Positions 8,376 through 18,410 of a DNA stretch of 64,000 nt are shown here, one piece after another (the first letter of the stretch is position 1; every line of letters begins with the position of its first letter). The notes beneath the pieces were generated by a model. It ran no database searches. It saw only the letters and a list, made by a program, of their open reading frames with translations, and was not told the origin of the DNA. Both the position numbers and the translations under genes were made by a program. The stretch is from JAPPHA01 sp965220985 (GTDB lineage: Bacteria > Pseudomonadota > Alphaproteobacteria > Rhodobacterales > Rhodobacteraceae), in assembly GCA_965220985.1 (NCBI GenBank), contig OZ244854.1, positions 2,604,001 to 2,668,000 on the forward strand, written 5' to 3'.

Positions 8376-8480
8376 CGTGTTGTTGGACCTTCATGTCTGA
8401 GCCTTGAATCAAGTGTTCATGTCGGCGTCCGGTACAATCGCACCGACAATTTTCAGTTGCGAGTTCGTTGGGCCAGGCGC

Positions 8481-9521
8481 CTACGCGGAGTCGCGGATAC
8501 ACAGCCGGGCGGGAAAAAGGTGCTCGACTGGCCGCCTGGCCTCAGGAGTCTCGTCACGGGCATGTCTCACGACACAATCCACCGCCGTTCTGCCGATGCG
8601 TTCGATATCCTGCATGATCGTGGTCATTGCTGGCCATACGAACTGACTGAGCGGATGGTCATCGTGTCCGGCGATCCTCAGGTGCGGCGCGCCCGTGTCT
8701 CGACTTGACATCAGGCCGGCTTCGTTGGCGGCTCGAAGCGCGCCGATCGCCAAGCGGTCGTTGGCGCAGAGTATGGTGGCATCCGATTCGATGCCACGAT
8801 CGATAAGTTCCTTGACGGCCTCATATCCCAATGATTCGAAGTCCCAGTTCGATGAGGAACCCGTCACTTCCAGCACTTCAGGGGTTAGTCCAACCTCCTG
8901 CATCCGGTGCCGGTAGGCCAGCTCTCGATCCTTGGAGTTGCTGTTGACGGATGGCATTCCCAGGAACTTTGGCGCGCTCCCCGAGCGCCGCAAGTAGTCG
9001 ACCATCTGGCCGACACTTTGCCGGTTGTCATTCCCGACAAATGAGAATGCCGATTCCAGCCCCGGACAACGGGCATCGACAAACACGAGAGGCAACTTTT
9101 CGGACATCCTCTCGAACTCCGCTGCGTCATGCCTGGTTCCGATTGGCGCAATGATTGCTCCCTCTGCGTTCATGGAAAGCAAGACCCTGACGGCGGCCAG
9201 TTCCTTGTCCGGGTCGCCATGGGAGTTTTGAACCAGCACCCTGAAATCGAGTTCATCAGCGCGCCTCTCGATTTGGCGCAACAGCGCCATGAAGAACAGG
9301 TCGTTCAAGTGCGGCAGCACGACTCCGAAAAGCCCGGTGTGCTTGCGTCGCATGTTGCGTGCCATGAAGTTCGGAACGTAATCCACTGTCTTCAGGAGTT
9401 CCGAGATCTTGTTGGCGGTCGATTGTCGAACGAGTTCAGGGTCCTGGAAGTACTTGGACAGGGTGGACCGAGACACGCCGATCTCGGTCGACAGCTGCTC
9501 CATCGTGTTGATGCGCTTCAT
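8481..9521 (-). CDS. LacI-family transcriptional regulator of the polyol locus
   Basis: 346 residues from the ATG at 9521. N-terminal HTH and hinge helix: MEQLSTEIGVSRSTLSKYFQ (about 7-26) then DYVPNFMARNMRRKHTGLFGVV. The rest is a periplasmic-binding-protein-like sugar sensor with GHDDHPLSQFVWPAMTTI near the end. It lies between the dehydrogenase (same strand) and the kinase (divergent) and probably represses both arms. An upstream start at 9578 is open but adds a poorly conserved tail. Candidate sites lie at 9595-9631 and 12048-12082. Confidence 0.88.
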   Translation of the reverse strand: MKRINTMEQLSTEIGVSRSTLSKYFQDPELVRQSTANKISELLKTVDYVPNFMARNMRRKHTGLFGVVLPHLNDLFFMALLRQIERRADELDFRVLVQNSHGDPDKELAAVRVLLSMNAEGAIIAPIGTRHDAAEFERMSEKLPLVFVDARCPGLESAFSFVGNDNRQSVGQMVDYLRRSGSAPKFLGMPSVNSNSKDRELAYRHRMQEVGLTPEVLEVTGSSSNWDFESLGYEAVKELIDRGIESDATILCANDRLAIGALRAANEAGLMSSRDTGAPHLRIAGHDDHPLSQFVWPAMTTIMQDIERIGRTAVDCVVRHARDETPEARRPVEHLFPARLCIRDSA

Positions 9522-9594
9522 TTTGTCTCTTGGGTTTGCCGATGTTTCGACTTTGCCTAACACGCCTTGTCGTCTCATGTCATCCTAATTTGAA

Positions 9595-9631
9595 TACACT
9601 GCGCAAGACAATGTTGACGCGTGTGTAAGTT
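9595..9631. promoter_or_regulatory. Candidate regulator site upstream of the kinase gene
   Basis: At 9613-9631 the 19-mer GTTGACGCGTGTGTAAGTT matches 15 of 19 positions of a sequence at 12048-12066 in the transporter-operon promoter. A partly inverted copy (TACACTGCGCAA, 9595-9606) precedes it. The sharing between two promoters of one pathway suggests a common regulator, probably the adjacent LacI protein; this is inference. Confidence 0.45.
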
Positions 9632-9667
9632 AATCGTACTGATCTTGCATCAAGACGAGAGGCGTTC

Positions 9668-10588
9668 ATGATCTATGCCGTCGGTGAACTCTTGGCGGAG
9701 TTCGTCTCGCACGAGATTGGTTGCGGGCTGGAAAGCACAACGGATTTTTCGGGGCCATACCCTAGCGGTGCGCCCGCGATATTCGCCGATCAGGTCTCTC
9801 GCGTGGGCGGAAAGTCCGCGATGATAGGAACGGTCGGGAACGATCCTTTTGGCCGACTGATTGCCAGGCGTCTCGATGCAGATGGTGTCGACACAAGCCG
9901 CCTGCGGACAAGCGCGACATTGACGACCGGCACGGCCTTCGTGTCATATTATGCAGACGGTTCGCGGGTTTTTGTCTTTCACCTGGAGGGCACCGCAGCT
10001 GACGACATTCTTGTCCCGCCTGATTTGCCGGAGGGATCGCTGTTGCACATTTCGGGTGCATCGCTCTCCAATCCACGAATTTGTGCAGCAGTCCGGGAAC
10101 TGGTCGAGAACAACCGCGCAGCCTGCAGGATCAGCTACGACCCGAACACCCGACCTGATCTTGTTGGCGATGACATGTTCAGGGCGACCGTTGAACTGCT
10201 TGTCGAGACTTGCGACTACTTCCTGCCGAGCGATGCGGATCTCGACGTGCTTTTCCCTTCAAGAACGCCAGCACAGGTCATCGAGGACCACCTCTGTGCA
10301 GGCAAACGCGCGGTTGTCGTGAAACAGGGAGCAAAGGGCGTTGTCGGGTCCGACGGAAATGGCATTTTGAGGCTGGATGCAGTGCCTGTCGAAGAGGTTG
10401 ATCCGACCGGTGCAGGCGATTGCTTTTGCGGGACCCTGTTGGGCCTTCTTGACCAGGATTGGGACTTCGCCAATGCCTTGAAGGCCGCCAACATGGCCGG
10501 AGCGATGCACGTGACCAGGCGCGGGCCGATGGAATGGAACCCGACACTCGGCGAGATCCAGGACCAGTTGGACCGCGAGCGGGCCTGA
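9668..10588 (+). CDS. tagK: PfkB-family sugar kinase, probably D-tagatose kinase
   Basis: 306 residues. Ribokinase-family signatures: the N-terminal substrate region with PSGAPAIFADQVSRVGGKSAMIGTVG split over about 32-57 (first PfkB signature) and the second signature VDPTGAGDCFCGTLL around 241-255, where Asp of GAGD is the catalytic base. Together with the SmoS-like dehydrogenase and the GatZ-like gene immediately downstream (stop and next start 2 bases apart) it matches the tagatose kinase of the galactitol pathway described in Agrobacterium. A fructokinase role with sorbitol as substrate is the main alternative. Confidence 0.8.
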   Translation: MIYAVGELLAEFVSHEIGCGLESTTDFSGPYPSGAPAIFADQVSRVGGKSAMIGTVGNDPFGRLIARRLDADGVDTSRLRTSATLTTGTAFVSYYADGSRVFVFHLEGTAADDILVPPDLPEGSLLHISGASLSNPRICAAVRELVENNRAACRISYDPNTRPDLVGDDMFRATVELLVETCDYFLPSDADLDVLFPSRTPAQVIEDHLCAGKRAVVVKQGAKGVVGSDGNGILRLDAVPVEEVDPTGAGDCFCGTLLGLLDQDWDFANALKAANMAGAMHVTRRGPMEWNPTLGEIQDQLDRERA

Positions 10589-10590
10589 GC

Positions 10591-11841
10591 TTGGACCTCA
10601 AGGACATTGTTGCGCTGAACCGTGGCGGAGCGCTCAGAGCGCTGCCCAGCTTCTGCACGGCCAACAACCGGGTCTTGCATGAGATCGTGTCATTTGCTGC
10701 CCAACACGATGTACCTGCGCTCATCGAAGCGACGTGCAACCAAGTCAACCAGTTTGGCGGTTACACCGGAACGCGACCCTCTGAATTTGCCAGCATGGTG
10801 AGGAAGCTCGCCGCGAAGGCTGGTCTGCCCGACGACCACCTGATTCTGGGCGGAGATCACCTTGGCCCGAACCCGTGGAAACATCTTCCTGCCCCAGCCG
10901 CGATGGACCACGCGAAGGTGTTGGTGAAGGACTATGTCGAGGCGGGGTTTGCCAAGATCCATCTTGATGCCAGCATGGCCTGCGCGGACGAGGATATTCT
11001 GTCGTTCGACCAGGTCGCGGAACGGTCAGCGGAACTTTGCGTTGTTGCGGAGGCACATGCGCCTGAGCCGGACCGACTGAGCTATGTGATCGGCACCGAG
11101 GTACCGGTGCCAGGCGGCGAATCAGACGGCTTGTCCGGCATCGTGATCACGTCACCGGAAAGGTTGCGCGAAACGATTGAAACCCATGAATCGTCGTTTG
11201 CAAGGTTGGGCGTGTCCCAGGGCATGGAACGAGCAGTTGCGGTCGTCGTGCAGCCGGGTGTCGACTTTTCGCAGGATGCCGTGTTTTCCTACGTCAAAGA
11301 TGAAGCGGTCGGGTTGACCAAGGCAATCGAGGAGTACGAGGGCCTCGCCTTCGAGGCCCATTCGACGGACTTTCAGCAGACCGCGCATCTGCGTCAGCTT
11401 GTCGAAGATCGGTCCGCTTTCTTGAAGGTCGGTCCGGAAATCACGTTTCGCTTTCGCGAGGCGATCATGGCGCTGGATCAGATCGAGTCGCTTGTTGGTG
11501 TTGATGAAACTGCATCGGTGATGACCGTCGTGATTCGAGCGATGGAAGACGACCCGTCAGATTGGAAGGATTACTATCGCGGTGCAACAGAAGACGTCGA
11601 AGTGCTCAGACTCTACAGCTTTAGCGACCGCATTCGGTATTACTGGGATCGTCCGCCGGTCAAGGTCGCTCTGGACCGGCTCATCGCGAATCTCCGCTCC
11701 GCGGGCATTCCTTCCGCCATCGCGTCACAGTTCGGAATGCGGGATGCGGAAAGAAAGGCCCGTTACTTTCCCGAGGAGATGATCGCCGACCGTATCAGGC
11801 AGACCGTCGAGAGATACTATCGCGCGACGGGATGGCTATAG
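10591..11841 (+). CDS. GatZ/KbaZ-like protein, probable D-tagatose 6-phosphate 4-epimerase
   Basis: 417 residues from a TTG at 10591, 2 bases after the kinase stop; no ATG or GTG fits and the family begins with this LKDIVALNRGG type of segment. Features: GIPSFCTAN-like ALPSFCTANNRVL (about 17-29), EATCNQVNQFGGYTG, LGGDHLGPNPW (about 88-98), KIHLDASMACADE, and VIGTEVPVPGG. This is the class II tagatose-bisphosphate aldolase non-catalytic subunit family. In Agrobacterium a homologue works alone as tagatose 6-phosphate 4-epimerase. No catalytic GatY/KbaY partner is nearby, supporting the epimerase reading. Confidence 0.8.
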   Translation: MDLKDIVALNRGGALRALPSFCTANNRVLHEIVSFAAQHDVPALIEATCNQVNQFGGYTGTRPSEFASMVRKLAAKAGLPDDHLILGGDHLGPNPWKHLPAPAAMDHAKVLVKDYVEAGFAKIHLDASMACADEDILSFDQVAERSAELCVVAEAHAPEPDRLSYVIGTEVPVPGGESDGLSGIVITSPERLRETIETHESSFARLGVSQGMERAVAVVVQPGVDFSQDAVFSYVKDEAVGLTKAIEEYEGLAFEAHSTDFQQTAHLRQLVEDRSAFLKVGPEITFRFREAIMALDQIESLVGVDETASVMTVVIRAMEDDPSDWKDYYRGATEDVEVLRLYSFSDRIRYYWDRPPVKVALDRLIANLRSAGIPSAIASQFGMRDAERKARYFPEEMIADRIRQTVERYYRATGWL

Positions 11842-12489
11842 CCCGACCGCCTTTGGGGGCGTCGTCTCGCGAATCGCACTGCGCCGTGCGCTCGAAAGCA
11901 GCGCTGCGGCAGGATATTTCCGATCGATAGCGGACCCCTGGCGCTTTCAAAACCCGACTTCGTCACGCTTCGTCACTCGGGATTCTGAGCCATTGTGTCA
12001 TGGCCTGAATGTCGTGACTCAATGATTGACAATCAGCGTACGAGTTTGTTAACACAAGTGTAAGTTTTGAAGTACACTTGTGCAAACTGTACGAGAATCG
12101 AGTGGGTGACGAACGAAAAAACGCATGTTTCGATTGGAGCCGACGCCTTGGAGGGGCACCGGCTTGTCGACGGCTTGGTCCGAACCGGGAAGTCAAGGAC
12201 GAGAGATCTTTCAGGCCCATGACCCGTCTCCACAGTTCGCTGCCATCAGCGCTGATCAAGGACAAATCGATGGCAAGGTCGGGCCCATGACCGACACGAG
12301 TGCGAAGAGTTGCGTTTGGCACGCCAACGTCCAACCGAAACCTGCCAATGCCGGGTCGCACTCTCTTGCCCAATTGATCCGGGATGTTGGCGACCATTTG
12401 GAATCGGAAACGTTGCGGAATCACGTTTTCAATGTCGGTGACCTGTGTCTCGGGGCTCAGACTCTTGCCACGGACGAGGAGAGGGCGGG
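11842..12489. other. Long intergenic/leader region before the transporter operon
   Basis: 648 bases. It holds a probable promoter and an inverted repeat (12026-12082), leaving about 400 bases of apparent untranslated leader before the Gfo/Idh gene. One open frame (12125-12493) ends in an ATGA overlap with that gene, but its translation has no recognisable features and weak coding character, so it is not called. Confidence 0.5.
12026..12082 (+). promoter_or_regulatory. Promoter and inverted-repeat operator of the polyol ABC operon
   Basis: TTGACA (12026-12031), 17-base spacer, TTAACA (12049-12054) fit a sigma-70-type promoter with a weak -10. Overlapping its downstream edge is a perfect 10-bp inverted repeat, CACAAGTGTA (12053-12062) and TACACTTGTG (12073-12082), spaced by 10. 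The left half extends to GTTAACACAAGTGTAAGTT, related to 9613-9631. Likely site of repression by the LacI protein. Confidence 0.55.
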
Positions 12490-13548
12490 ATGATCCGCGT
12501 TTCCATTCTCGGAGCCGGAATTGGCGCGGCACATCTTTCCGCCTATCGCGCCCTCCCTAACCGGTTCAAGGTCAAGTCCTTGTGCGATCGTGATTTCTCC
12601 CGAGCCGTGGAGGCGACAGGAGACGATCCGGACATCGGAATCTTTCCAGACATTGATCAAGCCCTGGCGGATCCGGACATCGACTTGATCGACATCTGTT
12701 TGCCGCCGCATCTCCACTCCCCGGTTTCCCTGCGTGCCCTGGAGGCAGGCAAGCACGTCATTTGCGAAAAACCCATTGCCAGGTCGATCCGCGAAGTCGA
12801 CCAGATGGAAACGGCCTTGGCCCAGTCCGAAGGCCGCATCTTTCCGGTCTTTCAATACCGATACGGACTGGGGATTGCACAGCTGCACGCATTGATCGAT
12901 GCCGGTCTTGCTGGCAAGGCCTATACAGCGAGCGCAGAAACCCACTGGAATCGGCAGGCAGGCTACTACAGCAATCCATGGCGCGGCACCTGGAATGGCG
13001 AAGTTGGTGGCGCAGTCCTTGGTCACGCCATCCACGCCCATGACTTGTTGTGTCATGTCTTGGGCCCGGTCACTGAGATCTCGGCCTTTTTGGACACTCG
13101 CGTCAACGACATCGAGGTGGACGATTGCGCAGCGATCTCCATGCGCATGGAAAGCGGGGCCTTGGTCACGAGTTCGGTCACCCTGGGTGCCGCCGACGAC
13201 ACATCGCGCATGAGGTTTTGCTTCGAGGGTTTCACCGCCGAAAGCGGTTCGTTGCCCTATGCGCCGGGTGAAACCCCGTGGCGGTTCACCGCGCGAGGAC
13301 GGATCAAGCAGGCAGAGATCGACGACGTTCTGGCTGAAGTCGCAGCTCCCTTGCAGGGATTTGCCGGGTTCATGGATGCAATTGCCTACGCGCTCGAGGG
13401 ACAGGCGGGGCGCGATGTCTCGTTCGAAGATGGTCGCCGTTCCATTGAACTGGTGAGCGCGATCTACCAGGCCGCCCGATCGGGTCGGTCTGTCAAACTG
13501 CCAATCGGAAAGGAGGAAACGATCTGCGACGGGTGGATGCCCACCTGA
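12490..13548 (+). CDS. Gfo/Idh/MocA-family NAD(P)-dependent oxidoreductase
   Basis: 352 residues. The Rossmann start IRVSILGAGIGAAHLSAY (about 2-19) gives the dinucleotide site; GKHVICEKPIARS (about 93-105) carries the catalytic EKP Lys; HAIHAHDLLCHVLG (about 178-191) supplies the active-site His. The start is preceded by GAGGAGAGGGCGGG. It opens the operon that continues with the binding protein and the ABC transporter, so it probably oxidises or reduces the imported sugar or polyol. No signal peptide, so cytoplasmic. Confidence 0.85.
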   Translation: MIRVSILGAGIGAAHLSAYRALPNRFKVKSLCDRDFSRAVEATGDDPDIGIFPDIDQALADPDIDLIDICLPPHLHSPVSLRALEAGKHVICEKPIARSIREVDQMETALAQSEGRIFPVFQYRYGLGIAQLHALIDAGLAGKAYTASAETHWNRQAGYYSNPWRGTWNGEVGGAVLGHAIHAHDLLCHVLGPVTEISAFLDTRVNDIEVDDCAAISMRMESGALVTSSVTLGAADDTSRMRFCFEGFTAESGSLPYAPGETPWRFTARGRIKQAEIDDVLAEVAAPLQGFAGFMDAIAYALEGQAGRDVSFEDGRRSIELVSAIYQAARSGRSVKLPIGKEETICDGWMPT

Positions 13549-13599
13549 TCAGCAACAGGTTCAACATTCACACACAGAGAAAGCGGGGAGGAGACCCAA

Positions 13600-14865
13600 A
13601 TGCATCTCAAACTGAAAACGACAATTTCGATCGTTGCGCTGGCTTTGTCAGCCAGCGCTGCGTCGGCACAGGAAATCCGGTTCATGTGCCATTCCCAGCC
13701 GACCCAATGCGGCGCAATGATGATGATCTTCGAAAAGTACGAAGCTGAGAATCCCGGCGTCGACGTGGTATTGGACCAGGTGTCCTACCAGACCATTCTG
13801 GAGAGCTTGCCCATCCAGCTTGCGGGTGGCGAAGGTCCAGACATGTCAACGGTCACTGACTTCGGGGGCTTGAACCAGTTTTTCCTCGATCTCTCTCCAT
13901 ACGTGGACAACGCGTACTGGGAAGAGAACTTCGGCAACTTCCTGCCGTGGTACAGGAGAGACCCCAATGGTACTGACATCAACGCGATTCCGGCTGAATT
14001 GGCGGTGACGGGCGCATTCATCAACCGGACCCTGTTCGATCAGGCCGGCGTTGACGTTCCCCCCGAGGGTTCCGACTGGGATACCTGGGCGGCAGCATCG
14101 CGAGAAGTGGCAGAAAAAACCGGCACGACCTTTGCAATGGCAATGGATCGTTCCGGCCACAGGATCGCCGGTCCGGCAATCGCCTACGGTGCCAGGTACT
14201 TCGACGAGAATGACGAAATCATGCTGGTTGATGACGCATTCACGGAATACGTGGCCAAGTTCGTGGCGTGGCACCAGGACGGAACCTTCGCCCAGGATGT
14301 CTGGGGTGGCGGCGGAGGAACGACCTACCGCAACGCCGGTCCCGAGTTCATCAACGGCGACCTGGTCTACTACTTCTCGGGCAGTTGGCAGGTGCCGCGC
14401 TTCGAGGAAGAGATCGGTGACCTGTTCGATTGGCAGGTTGTTGGCTCACCGTGTGGCGCTGGAGGATGCACCGGCATGCCTGGTGGTGCCGGGATCACCG
14501 GCTTCAAGCATACGGAGCATCCTGAGATCGTCGCAGGTTTGCTCGATTTCCTGGCGCAAGAGGACAACTACGCCGCCTATAGCGCCGCTGCGCGCTACAT
14601 TCCGGCTCATGCGGGTGTCGCTGCAAAAGGTGTCGAATACGAAGGCCTGTCGCCATTGGCTGCGAAGGCGCTTCAAGCCTGGGGTGCCGAAGTCGCCAAG
14701 CTCGAGCGTCCGGCAATCATGTTGCAGGGCTACATCAACAACCGCGCCGTGTTCAACATCACCCTGACACGGGTTTCTCAAGCCATTGCCGGGGAGATGA
14801 CGGTCGAAGAGGCTGTTGAGAGGATGAAGGAAGACCTCGAAAAGGCACTCGCCGAGGTTGAATAG
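13600..14865 (+). CDS. ABC transporter substrate-binding protein, family 1 (sugar/polyol)
   Basis: 421 residues with a Sec signal peptide (LKLKTTISIVALALSASAASA, cleavage before QEIRFM) and strong ribosome site GGGGAGGAGA. The fold marks of extracellular solute-binding family 1 are visible: FEKYEAENPGVDVVLDQV (about 43-60), QLAGGEGPDMSTV (about 72-84) and the late GYINNRAVFN. Cysteine pairs at FMCHSQPTQCG and SPCGAGGCTG could form disulfides. It delivers substrate to the two permeases downstream. Gene context points to a hexitol or related sugar. Confidence 0.88.
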   Translation: MHLKLKTTISIVALALSASAASAQEIRFMCHSQPTQCGAMMMIFEKYEAENPGVDVVLDQVSYQTILESLPIQLAGGEGPDMSTVTDFGGLNQFFLDLSPYVDNAYWEENFGNFLPWYRRDPNGTDINAIPAELAVTGAFINRTLFDQAGVDVPPEGSDWDTWAAASREVAEKTGTTFAMAMDRSGHRIAGPAIAYGARYFDENDEIMLVDDAFTEYVAKFVAWHQDGTFAQDVWGGGGGTTYRNAGPEFINGDLVYYFSGSWQVPRFEEEIGDLFDWQVVGSPCGAGGCTGMPGGAGITGFKHTEHPEIVAGLLDFLAQEDNYAAYSAAARYIPAHAGVAAKGVEYEGLSPLAAKALQAWGAEVAKLERPAIMLQGYINNRAVFNITLTRVSQAIAGEMTVEEAVERMKEDLEKALAEVE

Positions 14866-14880
14866 GCTTCGTCACGAATG

Positions 14881-14908
14881 TCTGCATGGCCGGGTACGGC
14901 CATGCAGA
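14881..14908 (+). promoter_or_regulatory. Intercistronic stem-loop between binding protein and permease genes
   Basis: Perfect 11-bp inverted repeat TCTGCATGGCC / GGCCATGCAGA (14881-14891 and 14898-14908), extendable by one G-C pair to a GGTA-type tetraloop, 15 bases after the binding-protein stop. No T-tract. Like malE-malF spacers in other bacteria, it probably raises the ratio of binding-protein to permease mRNA. Confidence 0.75.
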
Positions 14909-14937
14909 CAGGCGCTTGACAGCATTGGGAGACAGAA

Positions 14938-15906
14938 TTGCTGAACGTTCTTTCGCTGATCATGAGGGTCGTCGAGATCCCTTTCCTGCTGGTTCAGCGG
15001 TTCTTTGGTGCAAGGCGGGTCGCTTGGCTGTTCATGCTTCCCAACCTTGTCCTGTTTTGTCTTTTTGCATTCATTCCGATCTACTTGAACTTCGCCTATT
15101 CATTCACGTCGGGCGGCAATGTTCTTTTGGCCGACCGCCCGTCAGCCGGTTGGGAGAACTTTCGAAGCCTGACCGCTTGCGAAGACTACCTGGACCCGAC
15201 CTCTTGTGAACGCGATCTGTTTTGGCGCGCCCTCTACAACACCGTTTGGTTCGTCACGTTCCAGGTCATTTTCATGGTCGGATTCTCGCTTCTGACTGCA
15301 GTCGTGCTCAATCGCGAGATACGGGCGCGGGGGTTTTTCAGAAGCGTGTTCTTCTTCCCCGTCATGTTGTCTCCGGTCGTTGTCGCACTGATCTGGAAAT
15401 GGATCCTGTTGCGCCACGGCATTCTCAACGCCGCCCTGGAGGCCATGGGATTCGAAGCGTACCTGTGGCTCCTCGACCGTCACTGGGCATTCGCGTGGTC
15501 GGTCTTTCTCACGGTCTGGGCGCACATGGGTTTCTACACCCTGATCCTGTTGGCGGGACTTCAAGCCATTCCCCGCGATGTCTACGACGCAGCGCTCATG
15601 GACAGGGCGTCGCCGTGGCGGACCTTCCGGAAAATCACCTTGCCGCTGTTGTCCCCGACGATGCTCGTCGTTTTGGTCCTGGCCGGGATCAAGGGTGTTC
15701 AGACCTTTGACGAGGTCTATGCGTTCACGGGCGGCGGGCCCGGCTCCGCGACGACCTTGATCATTCAATTCATCTACGAGACCGGCTTCGGCGGAGCGCC
15801 TCGGCTGTTCGGATTGGCAGCGGCCGCTTCAATCATCCTGGCAGCTTTGCTGGTCGTGCTGACAGGGCTTCAGTTCTGGGCGAACAGGAGGAGCGTTGAT
15901 GGTTAG
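14938..15906 (+). CDS. ABC transporter permease, MalF-type (CUT1)
   Basis: 322 residues from a TTG start at 14938 with GGGAGA upstream. Six hydrophobic segments; the first (about 26-48) begins RVAWLFMLPNLVLFCLFAFIPIY, usual for sugar permeases. The cytoplasmic EAA loop that docks on the ATPase is YDAALMDRASPWRTFRKITLPLL (about 215-240). GGGPGSATTLIIQFIYETGF near the end is also family-typical. It overlaps the second permease gene by 8 bases. Confidence 0.88.
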   Translation: MLNVLSLIMRVVEIPFLLVQRFFGARRVAWLFMLPNLVLFCLFAFIPIYLNFAYSFTSGGNVLLADRPSAGWENFRSLTACEDYLDPTSCERDLFWRALYNTVWFVTFQVIFMVGFSLLTAVVLNREIRARGFFRSVFFFPVMLSPVVVALIWKWILLRHGILNAALEAMGFEAYLWLLDRHWAFAWSVFLTVWAHMGFYTLILLAGLQAIPRDVYDAALMDRASPWRTFRKITLPLLSPTMLVVLVLAGIKGVQTFDEVYAFTGGGPGSATTLIIQFIYETGFGGAPRLFGLAAAASIILAALLVVLTGLQFWANRRSVDG

Positions 15907-16957
15907 CGTTGTTGGCGCATTCCTGACGCGAACCCGTGGCCGGAACGGGCGATGGGATTGGACGGACTGGATGTCCTACGGTTACCTCTTCCTTGGGGTG
16001 GTGATCATTTTTGGGCCGGTGCTCTGGCTCTTGATGTCTTCGTTCAAGACAGAAGCCGAAGTCCAGAGGTACCCGCCGCGATTCTTGCCGTTTGTCCAGG
16101 AAACGGTGATGCTCGAAGGCTACGATGAGCCCTTGCCGTTGTTCGAAATTGTTGCGGGCGAATTTGAAGGCCGCACCCTGGCACAGATCCGTCGAGTCGG
16201 GCTGGTTGCCCAGATGGTCGATCCCAACGAGCCCGACAAGCGACTGAAGGTCAACATTTCGGATCGACAAGCGATCGAGAGCATTGGCTTTGCGTTCAGC
16301 AACTACTCCGAGTTGTTCGAGCGCTTCACGTTCCTGCGCTATTTCTGGAACTCCACGTTCATCACTTTGGTCACGACCGCGATCACGTTGATCGTCAACT
16401 CGATGGCGGCCTTTGCATTGTCGAAATACCAGTTTCGGGGCCGCACGGTGATCTTGATGATCGTGGTGGGAACCCTGATGATCCCTCAAACCGTTGTTCT
16501 TGTGCCCTTGTTCATGGTCGTTCGGGAACTCGGGCTCTTGAACAACCTCTGGGGCGTCATCATTCCATCTGCGGCAACGCCCACCGGCGTGTTTTTGCTC
16601 AGGCAGTACATGCTGACCATTCCGGACGAGATCCTGGATGCCGCAAGAATGGACAAGGCCTCGGAATGGAAGATTTTCTGGCGAATCGTCCTTCCATTGT
16701 CGGCGCCCGCGATCGCCGTGCTTGCGATCCTCTCGATCATCTGGCGCTGGAACGATTTTCTGTGGCCGCTCATCGTTCTTTCCGAGAACGAACAGTTCAC
16801 TCTGCAGTTGGCGTTGAACACCTTGCAGGGGGAGCTGTTCGTCGAATGGAGCAATCTGCTGGCAATGACGGTCCTGACGCTGCTGCCGGTCACCGTGGTT
16901 TTCATGTTCCTGCAGAAATACATCACGACGGGCATCGCCTCGACTGGCGGGAAATAG
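15899..16957 (+). CDS. ABC transporter permease, MalG-type with an enlarged periplasmic loop
   Basis: 352 residues; MalG-type permeases of this class are usually near 280. The ATG at 15899 has AGGAGGAG upstream. The first membrane segment (YLFLGVVIIFGPVLWLLMSSF, about 25-45) is followed by a region of roughly 95 mostly polar residues up to YFWNSTFITLVTTAITLIV (second segment), which explains the extra length. The EAA loop LDAARMDKASEWKIFWRIVLPLS is intact. The extra domain should lie outside the membrane and may contact the binding protein. Confidence 0.85.
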   Translation: MVSVVGAFLTRTRGRNGRWDWTDWMSYGYLFLGVVIIFGPVLWLLMSSFKTEAEVQRYPPRFLPFVQETVMLEGYDEPLPLFEIVAGEFEGRTLAQIRRVGLVAQMVDPNEPDKRLKVNISDRQAIESIGFAFSNYSELFERFTFLRYFWNSTFITLVTTAITLIVNSMAAFALSKYQFRGRTVILMIVVGTLMIPQTVVLVPLFMVVRELGLLNNLWGVIIPSAATPTGVFLLRQYMLTIPDEILDAARMDKASEWKIFWRIVLPLSAPAIAVLAILSIIWRWNDFLWPLIVLSENEQFTLQLALNTLQGELFVEWSNLLAMTVLTLLPVTVVFMFLQKYITTGIASTGGK

Positions 16958-16975
16958 GACGAGGGAGGCCACGAG

Positions 16976-18055
<1,080 letters not shown>

Positions 18056-18124
18056 TTTCGAAGAGGGCAATCCGAAACAGACCCGATGGTGGTTTGGGCC
18101 CGCCGACCTGAATGACACCCTGAA

Positions 18125-18410
18125 CGTCTCATCGCACAAACAGTCTCATCAGCCGGATTGCTTCGAAAGTCGAAGCGGCTCGATGCTCTCGCCGGTTCGA
18201 GATCATGGGCCACTCAACACATTCGTGCCAACATCCGCTTGAGGACGTCGGCTTCGATACTCAGTGCCTTTCGCCCAAGCTGCATTGGCTTGGCCAGTTC
18301 CAAAAAGACCGTTGGCAAGACCGAACAGTCTCCATGAGCGAGCAGAATCCGTTCTGCCGGCTTCAGATTGCCGAAAGAGCAAACGCCAAGATGTGGCTGT
18401 CAAGATTCAG
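18125..18410 (-). pseudogene. Decayed PIN-domain toxin (VapC-like) partner of the adjacent antitoxin
   Basis: Read from 18410 leftwards, the sequence gives LNLDSHILAFALS, then a frameshift, then NLKPAERILLAHGD, PTVFLELAKPMQLGRKALSI, ADVLKRMLARMC and a stop, and after the stop in the same frame RFDFRSNPADETV. Each block matches the order of a PIN-domain toxin (N-terminal NLDTHIL with the first catalytic Asp; LWEIAKLAQLGRI; DFRSDPADEI with a late Asp). The usual ATG is CTG here, one frameshift and one stop break it, and the C-terminus is lost. It overlaps the antitoxin stop as in intact pairs. Confidence 0.7.

Noticed and set aside
12125..12493. 122-codon frame ending in an ATGA overlap with the Gfo/Idh gene
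   Set aside because: No family features, atypical residue use, and no ribosome site; the overlap may be chance. Kept only as a question about the leader.
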